Positions 1 through 19,100 of a stretch of DNA of 64,000 bases are shown here, one piece after another (position 1 is the first letter of the stretch; the number at the start of each line of letters is the position of its first letter). Position numbers and translations under genes: made by a program. The notes under the pieces are model-generated. The model was given only the letters and a program-made list of their open reading frames with translations. It was not told where the DNA came from and ran no database searches. The DNA comes from Ricordea florida (taxonomy: Eukaryota > Cnidaria > Anthozoa > Corallimorpharia > Ricordeidae): assembly GCA_949710005.1 (NCBI GenBank), contig OX453278.1, positions 10,966,512 through 11,030,511 of the forward strand, given 5' to 3'.

Positions 1-539
1 AAAACATGTCAACATTGGCCGGCGTGAACAAAGTCATTGGCAAGTTAAATCATGTAGTTTAACCGGCCATCCTTCGGATTTCGACAAGTTTCAACCGTGA
101 AGTGAGGTGAAGTGTGGATTTTCTGAGATCAGAGTTCATGTTTCAGCTCACTTCGACGTCGTATGTTTTAAAATTAAAATATCTACAAAACGTATTATTT
201 ACATACAACAGCAAACACCAGTCGGGTAAACATGAACTGCAGTGAGCTACAGCGTATACCGTGCGGATGAAATTGTGAATGAAAGCGCAAGTAATTGCAG
301 ATTAAATCATAAGAATGGTATTTTCATTCATCGTAAATGAGAAAGATGACGTTCACAATGTTATACGACTGGGGTTTACGACGTTAAACTTCTTTCATCA
401 GGCTGCAATTCTGTGCAATTATTTACATTAGGTTTATGAATTCCCAATGATGGCTTGTGAGTTACACGTACGGTAAAGGTCTACCGCAACATTCTTCACT
501 TCGCTACCTGAAAAATACACGCAAAGTGCGTGTATGAAT

Positions 540-690
540 AACAAAGGATTTCTTTTTTCTTCGAAATACACGCAATTCACGTGTAATTGAGTTGCGTGTA
601 AAAGTGCGCGTAAAAATTTACGCGCGCGTAATTTGCGTGTAACGCGCGCGTAAGGTCCCTCTTTTACACGCATTTCACGCGCGCGTCAGT
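540..690. repeat. CpG-rich cluster of TTACACGC/ACGCGCGCG words
   Basis: Within about 150 bases the words TTACACGC, GCGTGTAA and ACGCGCGCG recur many times in both orientations, in sharp contrast with the AT-rich flanks. It could be a degenerate tandem repeat or the end of a mobile element; no TIR or target duplication was identified. Confidence 0.45.
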
Positions 691-734
691 GCTGCAGTCC
701 CTCTGGCCGGTACTGTATATAATTAACAAATAAC

Positions 735-883
735 AGGACTCCGTGCTTGTCCAATTAAGAAAATGTTGGACTCGAAAATTCCTTGGAACACCAAATTGGA
801 CTCAGCCTGCGGTCTTGTCCAATTTTGGTGTTCCTCTGAATTTTCTCATCCAATATTTTCTTAATTGGACAGCATGGAGTCCT
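735..883. repeat. Foldback MITE-like hairpin
   Basis: The arm starting AGGACTCCGTGC is matched by the reverse complement of the arm ending GCATGGAGTCCT, with further pairing through GTCCAATTAAGAAAAT and across GGAACACCAAATTGGAC. Only a few bases around 795-805 are unpaired. A related GTCCAATT foldback occurs at 4305-4409. Confidence 0.7.
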
Positions 884-1536
884 ATTATATATACTTATTG
901 TACTCTGAAACGCTGTAATGTACATTTTCTCATCTACCCATGATGCATTGTAGGTGTGGCTAATTTATTATTTTTTTACAGTTAACAAAATTATTAACAT
1001 TTTTCACAGATCAGAATTGCTTCTTTTGACATTCACATTGCATTTCGCGGAAACAAGTAACCTTTTTGCCAAGAATTTGCAAAAAAAATTGATTTTGTTT
1101 GTTGTAGTATGAAGAGCAATTATTTGTTTGTCCTGTGTGAAAATTTGAGAGGATTCTGGTGTGTAATATGGGAATTATGTGGCAGAGTGTAAAGTTCCTT
1201 CTGTTATTAACCCATGGTCGTGCTACTGAGTAAATACGGTAACCGTTTCCTTTTGCAAGTCTCTGAGCAGGCAAATTAATTTCATCATGCCAGAGGTGCA
1301 AGTACTTGCACATCTTGACACAAGGGCTGCCATTGCCTAAGAATCAAGAGTAGTTGAGGGAGCTTGATGTAAAAAAAAAAACAAACAAACAAACAAAAAC
1401 AAAATCTGAGGTCTGGAGCTTGCAAGATAGCTCTGTCTCGCCATCTTGTTTAGCCAATCACTTGGCAGGATTTTGTATATGTGGCTTGCCTATAGTGTCA
1501 GGCATGCAGTAACCATAGCCGTGGTCCTTGTTCTAG

Positions 1537-8556
<7,020 letters not shown>

Positions 8557-8559
8557 TGA

Positions 8560-8565
8560 AATAAA
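8560..8565 (+). terminator. Polyadenylation signal AATAAA of OGT
   Basis: AATAAA lies four bases after the OGT stop codon. It is the only well-placed candidate I noted, and would give a very short 3' UTR unless a distal site is used. Confidence 0.5.
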
Positions 8566-10141
8566 CTCAAGAAAAATCGAATTTACGAGAACTTTAACAC
8601 CCTATAACAAGAACGGAGTTTTAGTTAATTTTAATGAGACTTACGGTTTATCAGTCTTGTGTCAACCCAGCGGTAGAAAGAGGGTAACAGTTGAATTATT
8701 TCTGTTGATGCTTCAATGTTTGGGAAGATCGTTAATTTGCTTTTGTCGTGAGAGGAAATTGTGGACTTTTGCAAGTATATTAGCAGCCACTCTAACAGAT
8801 TGTATAGTAAAGTGTTTGTAAATACAAAGCTTGTTCAAGTCCGTCTTAACTTGAAGTGTGTTGTGATAAAATTCTTATTTGCAGCTGGATTTCTGGCGCC
8901 TTTGCCGTTTCATAACAAGTTTAAGTTTCAGCGATAAGTGCAAAGACTTAAGATTCCAGAGATGTTCTTGTTTGGAAAAGAATTTAAAGACGAAATTTTA
9001 TGTATTAAAATTTACTTTTGTGCCCGAGCATTTGCTTGTTTTACAGACAGCTCAATTTTTTCTTCCCTGTCACGTTCTTTCCCAGGCGCCCCACCGCCTC
9101 TTCCTGCTACACTGCACCTGTATTGCACTAAACTGCGTAAAACAGACAAAAGTGAACTCCGTTGGTAAATCAGCCTTCTTGATACGAAAGTAAGTTTGAA
9201 GATATAATGAAGTTCCTACAGAATTGCAAAATATCGCTTATAGCCAAAACGGCTTTTGTGCCAAAATTTCTTCGTTGGCAAACACGTTTGTGAACTCCCT
9301 AATGACTCCAATGGTGCAAACGAAATGTAGGGCATAATGAACTGTCCTTTCTACAAGATAGTGACGCCTCTGTCTTTTCGTTTGCAAACACTTGAATAAC
9401 TCTATCGTTGGTCTTGTATCAGTGTGTTGGGTTCTCCATTCGTACCATTTTGTCTTTGAGAAACACGGAAACTGATGGAATACGAGTAGGGGGTGTCTGT
9501 GAAATGTCTCCTTAAAGCCACTACACAACTTGACTGGCATTAATAGCTCATTGTTTCATTGACTGGAGTCATTTCTCGTGGGCTCCAAGCGTTACGGATT
9601 GTAGGTCTTTGCATCATGGAGTGTTCGTTTTCTCTTCCTTTACTTCTTTCTTTTCTCTTCTCCCCTGATTGGTTAGAGAATGCCTAACGATGTTTTTCCT
9701 TGGTTGGGAGCCACCCTGCCAAAAAACATACCCAGTGGCATTTCTTTTGACAAGTAGCTTGCATGCTTGGAAGCTTCGTGTTTGGGAGTGAAATGTCAGC
9801 CATTGGATATGTTGTGGTTCAATTTTTTCCTTGGTTTAAATTTTATTTTCCTTTGTCTTTTGGTATGGTAATGTATGGCGATGATTTTAAAACAAAGTGA
9901 AATAAAATTTAAACTAACGATAAAATTAAACCACAACCGATACATCAGAACCATTACCATCACCAAAAACAAGTATATATTTGGATACTCTATTCCGCAT
10001 ATATGACATACATATGTAGCGATCGATCAGACGCGATAGCCCTGGAAACTACTTTATTTACAATAACAGCAACCGTTCAAAATGGAGGCGGGGAAGTTGT
10101 GCTGAAATCGTGAAGAAAAAAGATCTTTCTAGCTTGTTTTA
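8566..10141. other. Intergenic region between OGT and PIBF1
   Basis: Both genes point the same way, so this stretch holds the OGT 3' flank and the PIBF1 promoter and 5' UTR. No convincing coding exon was seen; the open frames at 8879-9193 and 9238-9540 have no recognisable domain. A foldback MITE lies at 9811-9938. The PIBF1 promoter is presumably within about 10000-10140, but no TATA box or initiator can be assigned. Confidence 0.6.
9811..9938. mobile_element. Foldback MITE, GTGGTTCAATTTT family, copy 1
   Basis: The left end GTTGTGGTTCAATTTTTTCC is mirrored by a right end ATAAAATTAAACCACAAC, and the interior TTTAAATTTTATTTTC pairs with GAAATAAAATTTAAAC. A second copy is at 16523-16646. No autonomous partner is visible. 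Confidence 0.7.
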
Positions 10142-13100
10142 ATGATGTCGCAGAGTAGTAGAGGGGACTCGGGGAATAGCCGTGCTAGTGGAATTAACGG
10201 AGATAGTACATTGCGCACAGAAAATGACTTCTCTGGAAATTTCGAGAATACGACCACAGACATGGAGCGGTCATCGACTCTTTTGACAAGCTCTGCTCTG
10301 TCCTCTACACAAGTGGATAGCGGGGCGGAAAATAGAGTAACAAGGTATGACATTGAAAAAAAGCAGCTTCTTCATGATCTAGAGCTCTTGCGGATCGAGC
10401 TAAGCCAGAAGAATCTCATCATTGACAACATGAAGGTTGAACATCTAAGCAAAATTGACGAGCTCGAAGAGATTGTGGCTGATTCAAGACACGAGAAACA
10501 TATACTTCAAGCCCGCCTCGAGTCACAGCTGAAGCTTCAGCAAGAAGAATCTAAGAGTTCTCTTGAACGGATGAGGTTAGAAATGGCAAAAATCTTCAAG
10601 CGTCAACAACAGCTGGAGTTTGAAAATAAAAAACTTCAAGAAAAGGCAGGAGACTTGGAACGGGGTTTAGATGACTTGGAATTACTTTCCGATGAAAAAT
10701 ACTTAGAATTAAAGTCGACAGACGTTACATATTTAAGCTTGAAGGAATTTGTAATGGTAAGTTAATTGAGAAATCTATCATAATTACCCTAAATTGGCCC
10801 CTCTCACATCCAATATGATTTTTTAATATTTTTTCCATTGTGATCCCTTCTAATTGAACTGTTTTAAACAATTTTAAAACTGTACAGGCTAACAACCCAT
10901 TCTTCTACATGGGGTAGATTTTTACCAGTCCCAGGGTACTTAGTGTGGAGAGGCAGTAAGTATTATCCATGGTAATCCAGCAAAATATTTATAACTCCAT
11001 TCCTCATTATGCATGCTGTAGCTGTATTATTTGAGATAATGCTGTGAAAACAACTTTTGCATCTCAGGGGAACAGAAGAGGGAGCAACTGCAGAATACTC
11101 TGCCAATTTTTGCCACTATTGCTGTCTTGTAGTGGCAGCATTTGAAGGACAAGTTGGACAACAATAGACGCTATTCACATGCAAATATGTGGCAGGGTAT
11201 TCTGCAGTTTAGCACAGAAGAGTGCAGGTATAGCATGGGTTCGAATGCTCTTCATGCAGCTGCTTAAGTTGCTCATGTAACTGGAATAATCTTTCATTTA
11301 TTAAATCTTTCTTCCATAATTCACATACCAGTATATGAAAATTTCAGTGTTGCATCCAGGTTTTATTGGGTAGGGGTCCTCTGGACCCCTTGGAAAAATA
11401 TTTGGGGGTCCAGACCAGAATTTTGGGGGTCCTATCATAAATATTGATTTCAATCACCTTTTAATTTGATGAGGCTGAAAAATCGCATTGTCGTTGTCCG
11501 CCATTTTGAAAACTGGGATTACTGGTCCGAGTTAATGTTTTTTTGTTCACCTCCGCGTGACGCTACAGCTCTCTCAAACTAAAAAGCTTTTGTTAAGAGT
11601 CAGAACTCAAGAAATGCGGAGCGAATGAACGCAAAAATCTGTCATTGGTAGCAATTGTGCATCAGAAGGCATGACGCTCCAGTGTTCATCTTCGGAAGTT
11701 CGTTGTTCCGCATTTGGCAAGCGGATTGTTTTTCTTCGTGTCGATACAAGTTGAAGAAATGTGCATATATTTTAAGTATGATATTTGTGCATCCACAGGG
11801 ACCCCTTCTTAGTATTTTAGGGGGTCCAAAAGCAAAATATTGCGTCCCAGGACGCAATGACGCACTCTGGATGCAACACTTAAAATTTCATATCTTCACA
11901 TTCCTACAAAACATATTATAATTAAAAACTCTTATGTTGTCCAGTATCCCTTTAAGATTGTTTAAAGTTTTTGCTGCATTGTACTTCATGATGAATTAAG
12001 GTCTTTAAAACTATTGCATATTTTTTTGGTAAATTATGTCTAATGCAGATTAAAATTTATGAAGCAAGTCACCCCTTGGAATTGGAATGTGCCAGCTTAT
12101 GCCAGCAAGTTGAGAGCTTAACTCAAGAGCTTCATAGCAGAGAGGAAGATGTAGCTATCTACCGCAAGGTAAATTTGAAGGGGCTTACAATGCATTTGAT
12201 ACAAACAAACACTACTAAGAGTCTTTGTAAGCAAATGGTTCTGAGTGCAATTTGGAATAAATGAGCTCGAGTAAATTTTTCATGGACTAAAAAAAATTGC
12301 ATAAGCCTGTATGGAGGTGCAATTTGTTGTTTTTGAACAATTTTAATATGAGTGCTTATTTGTACAAAATTGCACTCTAAATTACTTGATTTCTTTTTAA
12401 TAATATTCATGCACTCGATTGCAAGTTTCAGTACTATTTGGGATTAGTTGATGTGCTCTCATCCTATCAACGTTTTGAAATTTTTGCATGTGTATTATTT
12501 AATTAGGTGAGATATAAAAAAATGGACACTTGTCGTAAAATGTTGTATCATATTTTCTTTATGTTCCTTCCCTCTTGGAAAGCTGTTTGCTTTTCAACAC
12601 TGCTTATGTCTTGGGAATAAGATATGATTATATATCCTTTTGTGAAATAAAGATTATGATTGACTTGGCATTCTTCCTGTCTCATGATAAATTCTTCACG
12701 GATAAAGCTTGTTCATCTGGCATGGCTTGATTAATTAGCTTCTGTCAATCTAGTTTTTTGTATCTATGTATATAATATTATTTGTTTTAGCCCTTAGCAT
12801 CCCAATCAGCAAACAACGGGAAAGGACTTGGCCAATAAACTTTAAAATTAGTTACAGTACTGGACAGAAGTAACCTAACAGAGAACGCTAAGCAGAACGC
12901 GATCTTTAAGCGTTCTACTTAGCATTCCCTTAGCGTTCTACTCAGCATTCCCTTAGCATTCTACTTAGCATTCCCTTAGCATTCCCTTAGCATTCCCTTA
13001 GCATTCTACTTAGCATTCCCTTAGCATTCTACTTAGCATTCCCTTAGTGTTCTACTTACATGTAGCATTCCCTTCGTGTTCTACTTAGCATTCCCTTAGC

Positions 13101-16100
13101 GTTCTACTTAGCATTCCCTCAGCGTTCTACTTAGCATTCCCTTAGCGTTCCCTAAGCGTTCCCTTAGCATTCCAATTAGCGTTCCTTAAGCGTCCAGTAA
13201 TGTGTTCCCTGTTAGGTTACTTCTGTCCGGTACTGTAACTTCTAAGCTTTAGCTTCTTTCAGAGCTTGCATTCAATAGCTTTGTCCCTCTTGATTTGATT
13301 TACACATATTTTTCTCCTCTTTTTCTTTGCTTTTTACTTATTATTTGTAATATCTGATCAGTAATAGAATTCATTTGGCATGCCACGACTAGCGTTTTTT
13401 GGCTAACTGCATGCCAAAAAAATTGTACAGACAATATTATGATAATAAATGTCTTGTCTTGTCCAATATCTGGCCATTTGGAGCTTATATTTTGATCAAC
13501 ACTGGCTGCAGTAAGCTACTAGTGATCAGGGTTTTCAATAAGAATTATAGCAGCAGGTGAATATTGTGTAAAGTAACAGGAGAATATTCTGAAAGTGCTT
13601 CATGTCTGAATTTAAAACTAGCTCAAGCCATCTAAATTTGACTGGAGAATTCTTCGTAGTTATAGCCGGAGAATTCTCTGATCTCCGATGGCTAATGAAC
13701 ACCCTGAGTGATTATTGACTGAAAGCCAATTGCCTTATTGCAGGAAGCTGAAGAAGCAGGTTTAGGACGTGCTGAACTGGAGCACAGAGCACAGCGGCTT
13801 GCTCTTCAGCTGGAAAACTTGAGAGGAGAAGTTAACCGAGGAGACTACAAAATTACCAACTATGACCAAGTTAGAAGGTAGAAATCAAAACCATCCTTGT
13901 CACAAACCAGCTTTTATCCCTTCATTCACTAAATTAAATACACTCATTAACTCATTCAGTCTGCTTACATACTATAATTACAGATCCTGCAGTTTATATT
14001 CACTATCCATTTTGCCGTGTTCAGACAGTGAGTAGTATAAATGAGAAAACTCACTTTATAAATAAACATTGGGTTAAAGTCATATGCTAGTTAAGGATTT
14101 ACCAAAAAATAAGGTGATTCATTTTTTATTTGTATGATGGAATAGTGAACCCACATTCTAATTAATTAGATGTTATGCAAGGCAACAGCAATATGGTCTC
14201 CCAGTTTGTGATGGTCTTTTGCTGCAGTAATTTATGTCTTTCATTTCCCATTCATTTTGTTTCCATAATTAGTCGGGCAACCGACTATAGGTTTACACTC
14301 GAGTTTCATCGCAAATCGCAGTCACGTGCAATGAGGAATACCGCAGACACGTAATACTGGCGCAACCTTCTTTCTAGGATGTCGAAGTTGATGGCGAATA
14401 TGTCAAAAACAAATGGTGTCATCTTTTCTACGCTCAAACATACAGACCCACACACCGTTCACGGTAGACCCACTCTAAAAGATGGCGTGTGTAATGAGTG
14501 TATATTTCGAAACGGGTCGTTCCGCGAACTGAAAATAGCAAAAGAATCAAATGATTTAGCGAATGTCTCACTAGAATCAAACCAGAAATCAAACGAGTTA
14601 CCAGTGAACAGAAAATGTGGACAGAGTGACAGAAGAGCATTTGCTGATAAAGACAAGGTGCCTCACGATGAAACTTGAGGAAACGACAACAAAGATGCCA
14701 CGTTGGAAACCAGGACCTTGGTACCCTTAGCATTTCTTTTTTGGACCACTCCGCACCATAAGTGGTCAACACTCATAACAGCACGTCTACCTGTTGCCCG
14801 ACTTACGATCTTAGATCGTCTTGTTTTAAGTGTAAAATAGTACATGTAGTTGCTCCAAATACAGTTTTTTTAGTGTTCAACTTCCAATCATCATAAACGT
14901 CCACATATAATATGTAGGAAAAGATGAGAAAATAAGTTAGAAGATTTTAATTAGTACTTTCCTACCATAGTTTACCAGAAGGGTGTGACCAGAACTTTCA
15001 GTTTTTTTAAGTAGATTCAATCAATTGGTAATCAATATTGTTTTTCAAATCACTAATAATTTTTGATGCAATACTTTTCCTGCCTTATACAGTGAACGTG
15101 ATGGATTAGACAGAGATGTTATGGAGTTAAAGAAAAGTAACACTGTTCTGGAGGCTTTGTTGAAAACAAAAACAGATAACCTCAATGAAATACAAAAAGA
15201 GGTAATTAGTAGTTTTCCCTTTTCCTAACAAAGCATTCTTGAACAAATGTATACACTGTAGCTCAGATACGCTGTTTTTAAACTCATTTTGTATTATGTG
15301 CTGTATGTTATATACTGTGAGAACTTCAGTCTTTGATGCATAAAAACATAATTAACAGTCTTACAATATAGCACTTTACTCTGAGTAAAATGCCCTTTTT
15401 GCATATTCTGATGGGTTAGCTCCAAGGTGAATAGTTAGTAAATTGCCACACTTCTTAGCAATTGAAAGGGAGAAATATGGTTTCCCATTTCATTTTGTCA
15501 CAAGATTACCTTAAAAAATGTATGTTAATTATTGAAATCGTAATACTTCAGCACTACAGCAGTGTCAGTCTCAACTCGTGATTTTAACAAGAGCTTTTAC
15601 TTGCCTACCAATTGCTATTTGAATGCTTAAAAATGTTGATGCCTTTTGTACCACTTATGATCTGAAGTTGCTAGCAACCAAACAGACCCTGGCTTTACTA
15701 AAGCAAGACAAAGAATATATGAACATGCAGCTGCAAGAGTTTAGAAGTCGCTGTGCTTTGGCAGAAGAACGGTTAGAACAGACATCAAAACAGCTGGAAG
15801 AAACTAAACACGCAAGGGAGGAACTATATGAGAAATATGTCAGTGTTAGAGAACAGTACAAGTCAGAGTATGAACTCAGGCTAAAGCAAGAGCTGGATGA
15901 CATCAAGGGAAAGACATGTGCTGAACTTGACAAAATTAGAAGTGATACTAAAGAGATGTTTGAAAGAGAAAATCGGTGAGTGATAATTATTAGCTATTAT
16001 ATACTACTTATTAACTGAGAGTGAGGTTATCACAGGGAAATCTCGGACTAAGGCCTGGATGTATTGACTTCGGGATAGCGAGGTCAATACATCCAGGCCA

Positions 16101-19100
16101 AGGTCTGAGATTTCCCTGTAATGGCCGAATGAAAACAAGGTTAATAAGTTATTTATTATATGGTCTTTTTAGCACTGGAAGAAAGAAAATCAGAAAGGTT
16201 TTTAATATCCCCTTGTGCACGCAAGAGATCATTCAAGGTCATGTTCACTGAACTGAAACACACCTGACCATGCAATCGAAGCCAGAAGTGACAGGAAAAG
16301 CAGTTTCTTTGAAAATTAGACAACTTCTGTCTATATTAATAAAAACAAATTTTAAAAAAAATTTCATAATGCCCGGTCATTACAAGAAAATCTTGACCTC
16401 TCAGCAGCCAATCAGAGGGCACACACTATTGTAGCCGTATAATCATAACTATTATTAACTTAATAGTTTTAATAACATTGTCTGTATTTTTTATTGAAAG
16501 TGAAGTACATACATGTACATGTAGTGGTTCAATTTTATCCTTGGTTCAAATTTTATTTTCCTTTGTTTCAAACTCATTATCATGCATTACCATACCAAAC
16601 ACGAAATGGAAATTAAGTTTAAACCAAGGAGAAATTGAACCACAACATACTGTACACATGACTTGTTTGCATTGCTCTAAGGTGGCAGTGAGATGTTTTA
16701 AGTATTTACTATCAAATAATTTATTGATATAAGTAAATGAATACTTTACAGTACCAGAGCGAAGTGACCTAACAGGGAACACGAATGGAATGCATTCTTC
16801 GAGATCTGCATTCCATGTTAGGCTACTTCTGAATTGTACTGTACTTAACCCAAAAAGGAAACTTTAAACCATGCCATGTACAAATCCACCACTTTGGCTT
16901 TGTTGAATGGACCTGCTTCCAATGTTAGAAGTACAGTAGTTATTAGATGGCTTTTCCATTGCTACACTAGGTGATTAGTTAGAGAATGTTTTGCTGCTTA
17001 ATCAACAGTTCAGGGGAAAAACTAAAATCACTTTCATTGAGGTTGCATAGTACTCCATTTTCCTGTGTTTGGTGCTGTTGACGCGCTGACGATGTTTTAA
17101 ATTTTTGGTTGGTTTTGGACTGTGTGCATCTGTTGTGATTGCTTTAATTTAGGTTTTGCGACATTTGAAACCCTGATCATTTAACCAATGGACTCAACGA
17201 AGTTTGCTTGTGCCAAACGTCAGCAGCATTTGACATCCAATACTGACACAGTTGGTGTTCAATCCAAAATGAATGGAGCTACATAATATTAATGGTATGT
17301 TCTCTATTTCAGGAATCTGAGAGAAGCAAGGGACAATGCTTTAGAAGAAAAAGAGAGAGCATCCTTCAATGAAAAAGAGACCACCTCAAAATATGAGCTT
17401 CTTCAAGCAGAGTAAGATTACTGTTCTTAATGTAACTGGTCTGTTTGAAATCCAGGTGTTTATGTTTACTTGTTCCCTCTGCCTCTACTGATTTTGATAC
17501 GTCACACTTTACGTTGTGGAGGCACAATAGTGTAGATCAACAGGTGTACGTTTTTTAAGCCCAGGCAAATGGCACTCTGTTGTTTTCTTAGGCTAGAAAC
17601 TAAACTACACACCACTAAAAATAATATCAAGTGATTTAGTAATGTAAGTTGTGCCACCGTAGGATTGAAGGGGGGTGTTTGCTCTTCACTGCAGCAGCAA
17701 TTTCTTTAGAAAGTAAGTCCTCTATACATGCACACTCATTCTGTCTCTCCCTGCCCAGGTGTATCACTGAGTGGGTACTCGGAGATAGTAGCATAATGCC
17801 ATGGTAACCTTGTGTCATCTCATTTTGAGGAATTAACTATAATTTATTCTTGTGCTTGCAAACTACAAAAACAGTAAAATACCAGGTGTGGGTCTTACCT
17901 GGCTTGTTTGCACCTTTATGTTAACTTAGTTGGTTCTTGTGACCTGTACTTTTTCAATGTCTGGAATCACTTCCTACGGTGTGTCTTTCTGTGGACAGGA
18001 AAAGAATATTGACGTTTTACTTGCTGGCTGGTAGTTAGGTAGAGTGAAAAACTATGACCAAGGGTAGTATTTCCAAGTCCTAGATCAGAGTATTTCACTA
18101 CAGTATATGAACCGAGATTAGTACAGGAAACAACTATTGTATCTCAACAGTATGTAGAATCACTGTTATCAGTAATTGTCATCCTTTTTACACTTGTACA
18201 CACGCTGCGCTTAGGGAATGCAATACACTACGAAAAAAGAAACGTTTTCAAGAAAAATATTTTTTCAATATTGCTTCCACCTTTCTTGTGTTAATAATTC
18301 AACACAAGGACAAAAACTCACGTAAGCGCTACCATCACTACAGGCAGATACAGGAAAATCCAGATCACGCTAAGGACCAATCAGATTTTACTGTAGCCCT
18401 CCCCTCTTGGAAAAAAAATATATGTCCTTATTATTTTACTTTTAGTGGAGGCGCAGTAGTGTAGTGCCGGAGGTTTGGAGTTCGAACTCTAGTGCTGGCA
18501 CTGTGTTGTTTCCTTAGACAAGAAACTTTACTCCGCACTGTCTCTGTCCACCCAGGTGTATAAATGGGTATCAGCGATACAATGCTGGGGGTGACCCTGC
18601 GATGGACTAGCATCCCGTCTAGGGGGGAGTAATAATACTCCCAGGTGCTACATGCTAGTGAAACCGGGATAAGCTCCGGCCGTGTGGGCCTTAACCTTAT
18701 TTTACTTTTGGTTAGTTAAAATTTTCCAGAGAGTGTAGGTTATGGTGTTCTGTTTGCTCATTGTAAGGTTCCGTCAGTTGCAAGTTGCTGCTGACAGTAG
18801 ACAGTCAGAACTGCAGAAGGAGATCAGTATCAAGCAGTTTGAAGTTGACAGACAGCAGATGATTCTAGATGAAACAGCAAATAACCTCAGACAAGCAAAA
18901 CTGGAGGCTGAAAAGTACCAGACTAAGAGTGAAGTAAGTCGGTAAATTTTTTTTCAAATAAAGTTATATTTTGTTCAGTGAAAGCATAGTAGTACGTAAT
19001 TATATGGTTAACATGTTGCACTTCCAATCAGGTTTTTGTGCTCTTGAACCCAGTTGATGGCACTGTGTTGGTGCCATAGATAAGAAACGTACAGTTACTT

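Larger units (their letters stand above)
1..1536 (+). other. OGT: Intron of OGT, 5' edge of window
   Basis: No coding exon could be found here on the + strand; the next OGT exon begins after a TTCTAG acceptor at 1531-1536. The stretch holds a CpG-rich cluster of TTACACGC-like words (about 540-690), a foldback repeat (735-883) and an A-rich run near 1370-1400. Short open frames on both strands lack recognisable similarity and are treated as chance. Confidence 0.6.

Noticed and set aside
8879-9193. Possible extra gene downstream of OGT
   Set aside because: Two overlapping frames are open over the same bases, with no domain and no introns or signals; probably 3' flank.
14379-14678. Open frame of 99 codons in PIBF1 intron 3
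   Set aside because: No recognisable domain, no splice or polyadenylation context, and the opposite strand is equally open over most of it; treated as chance or part of an unidentified repeat.
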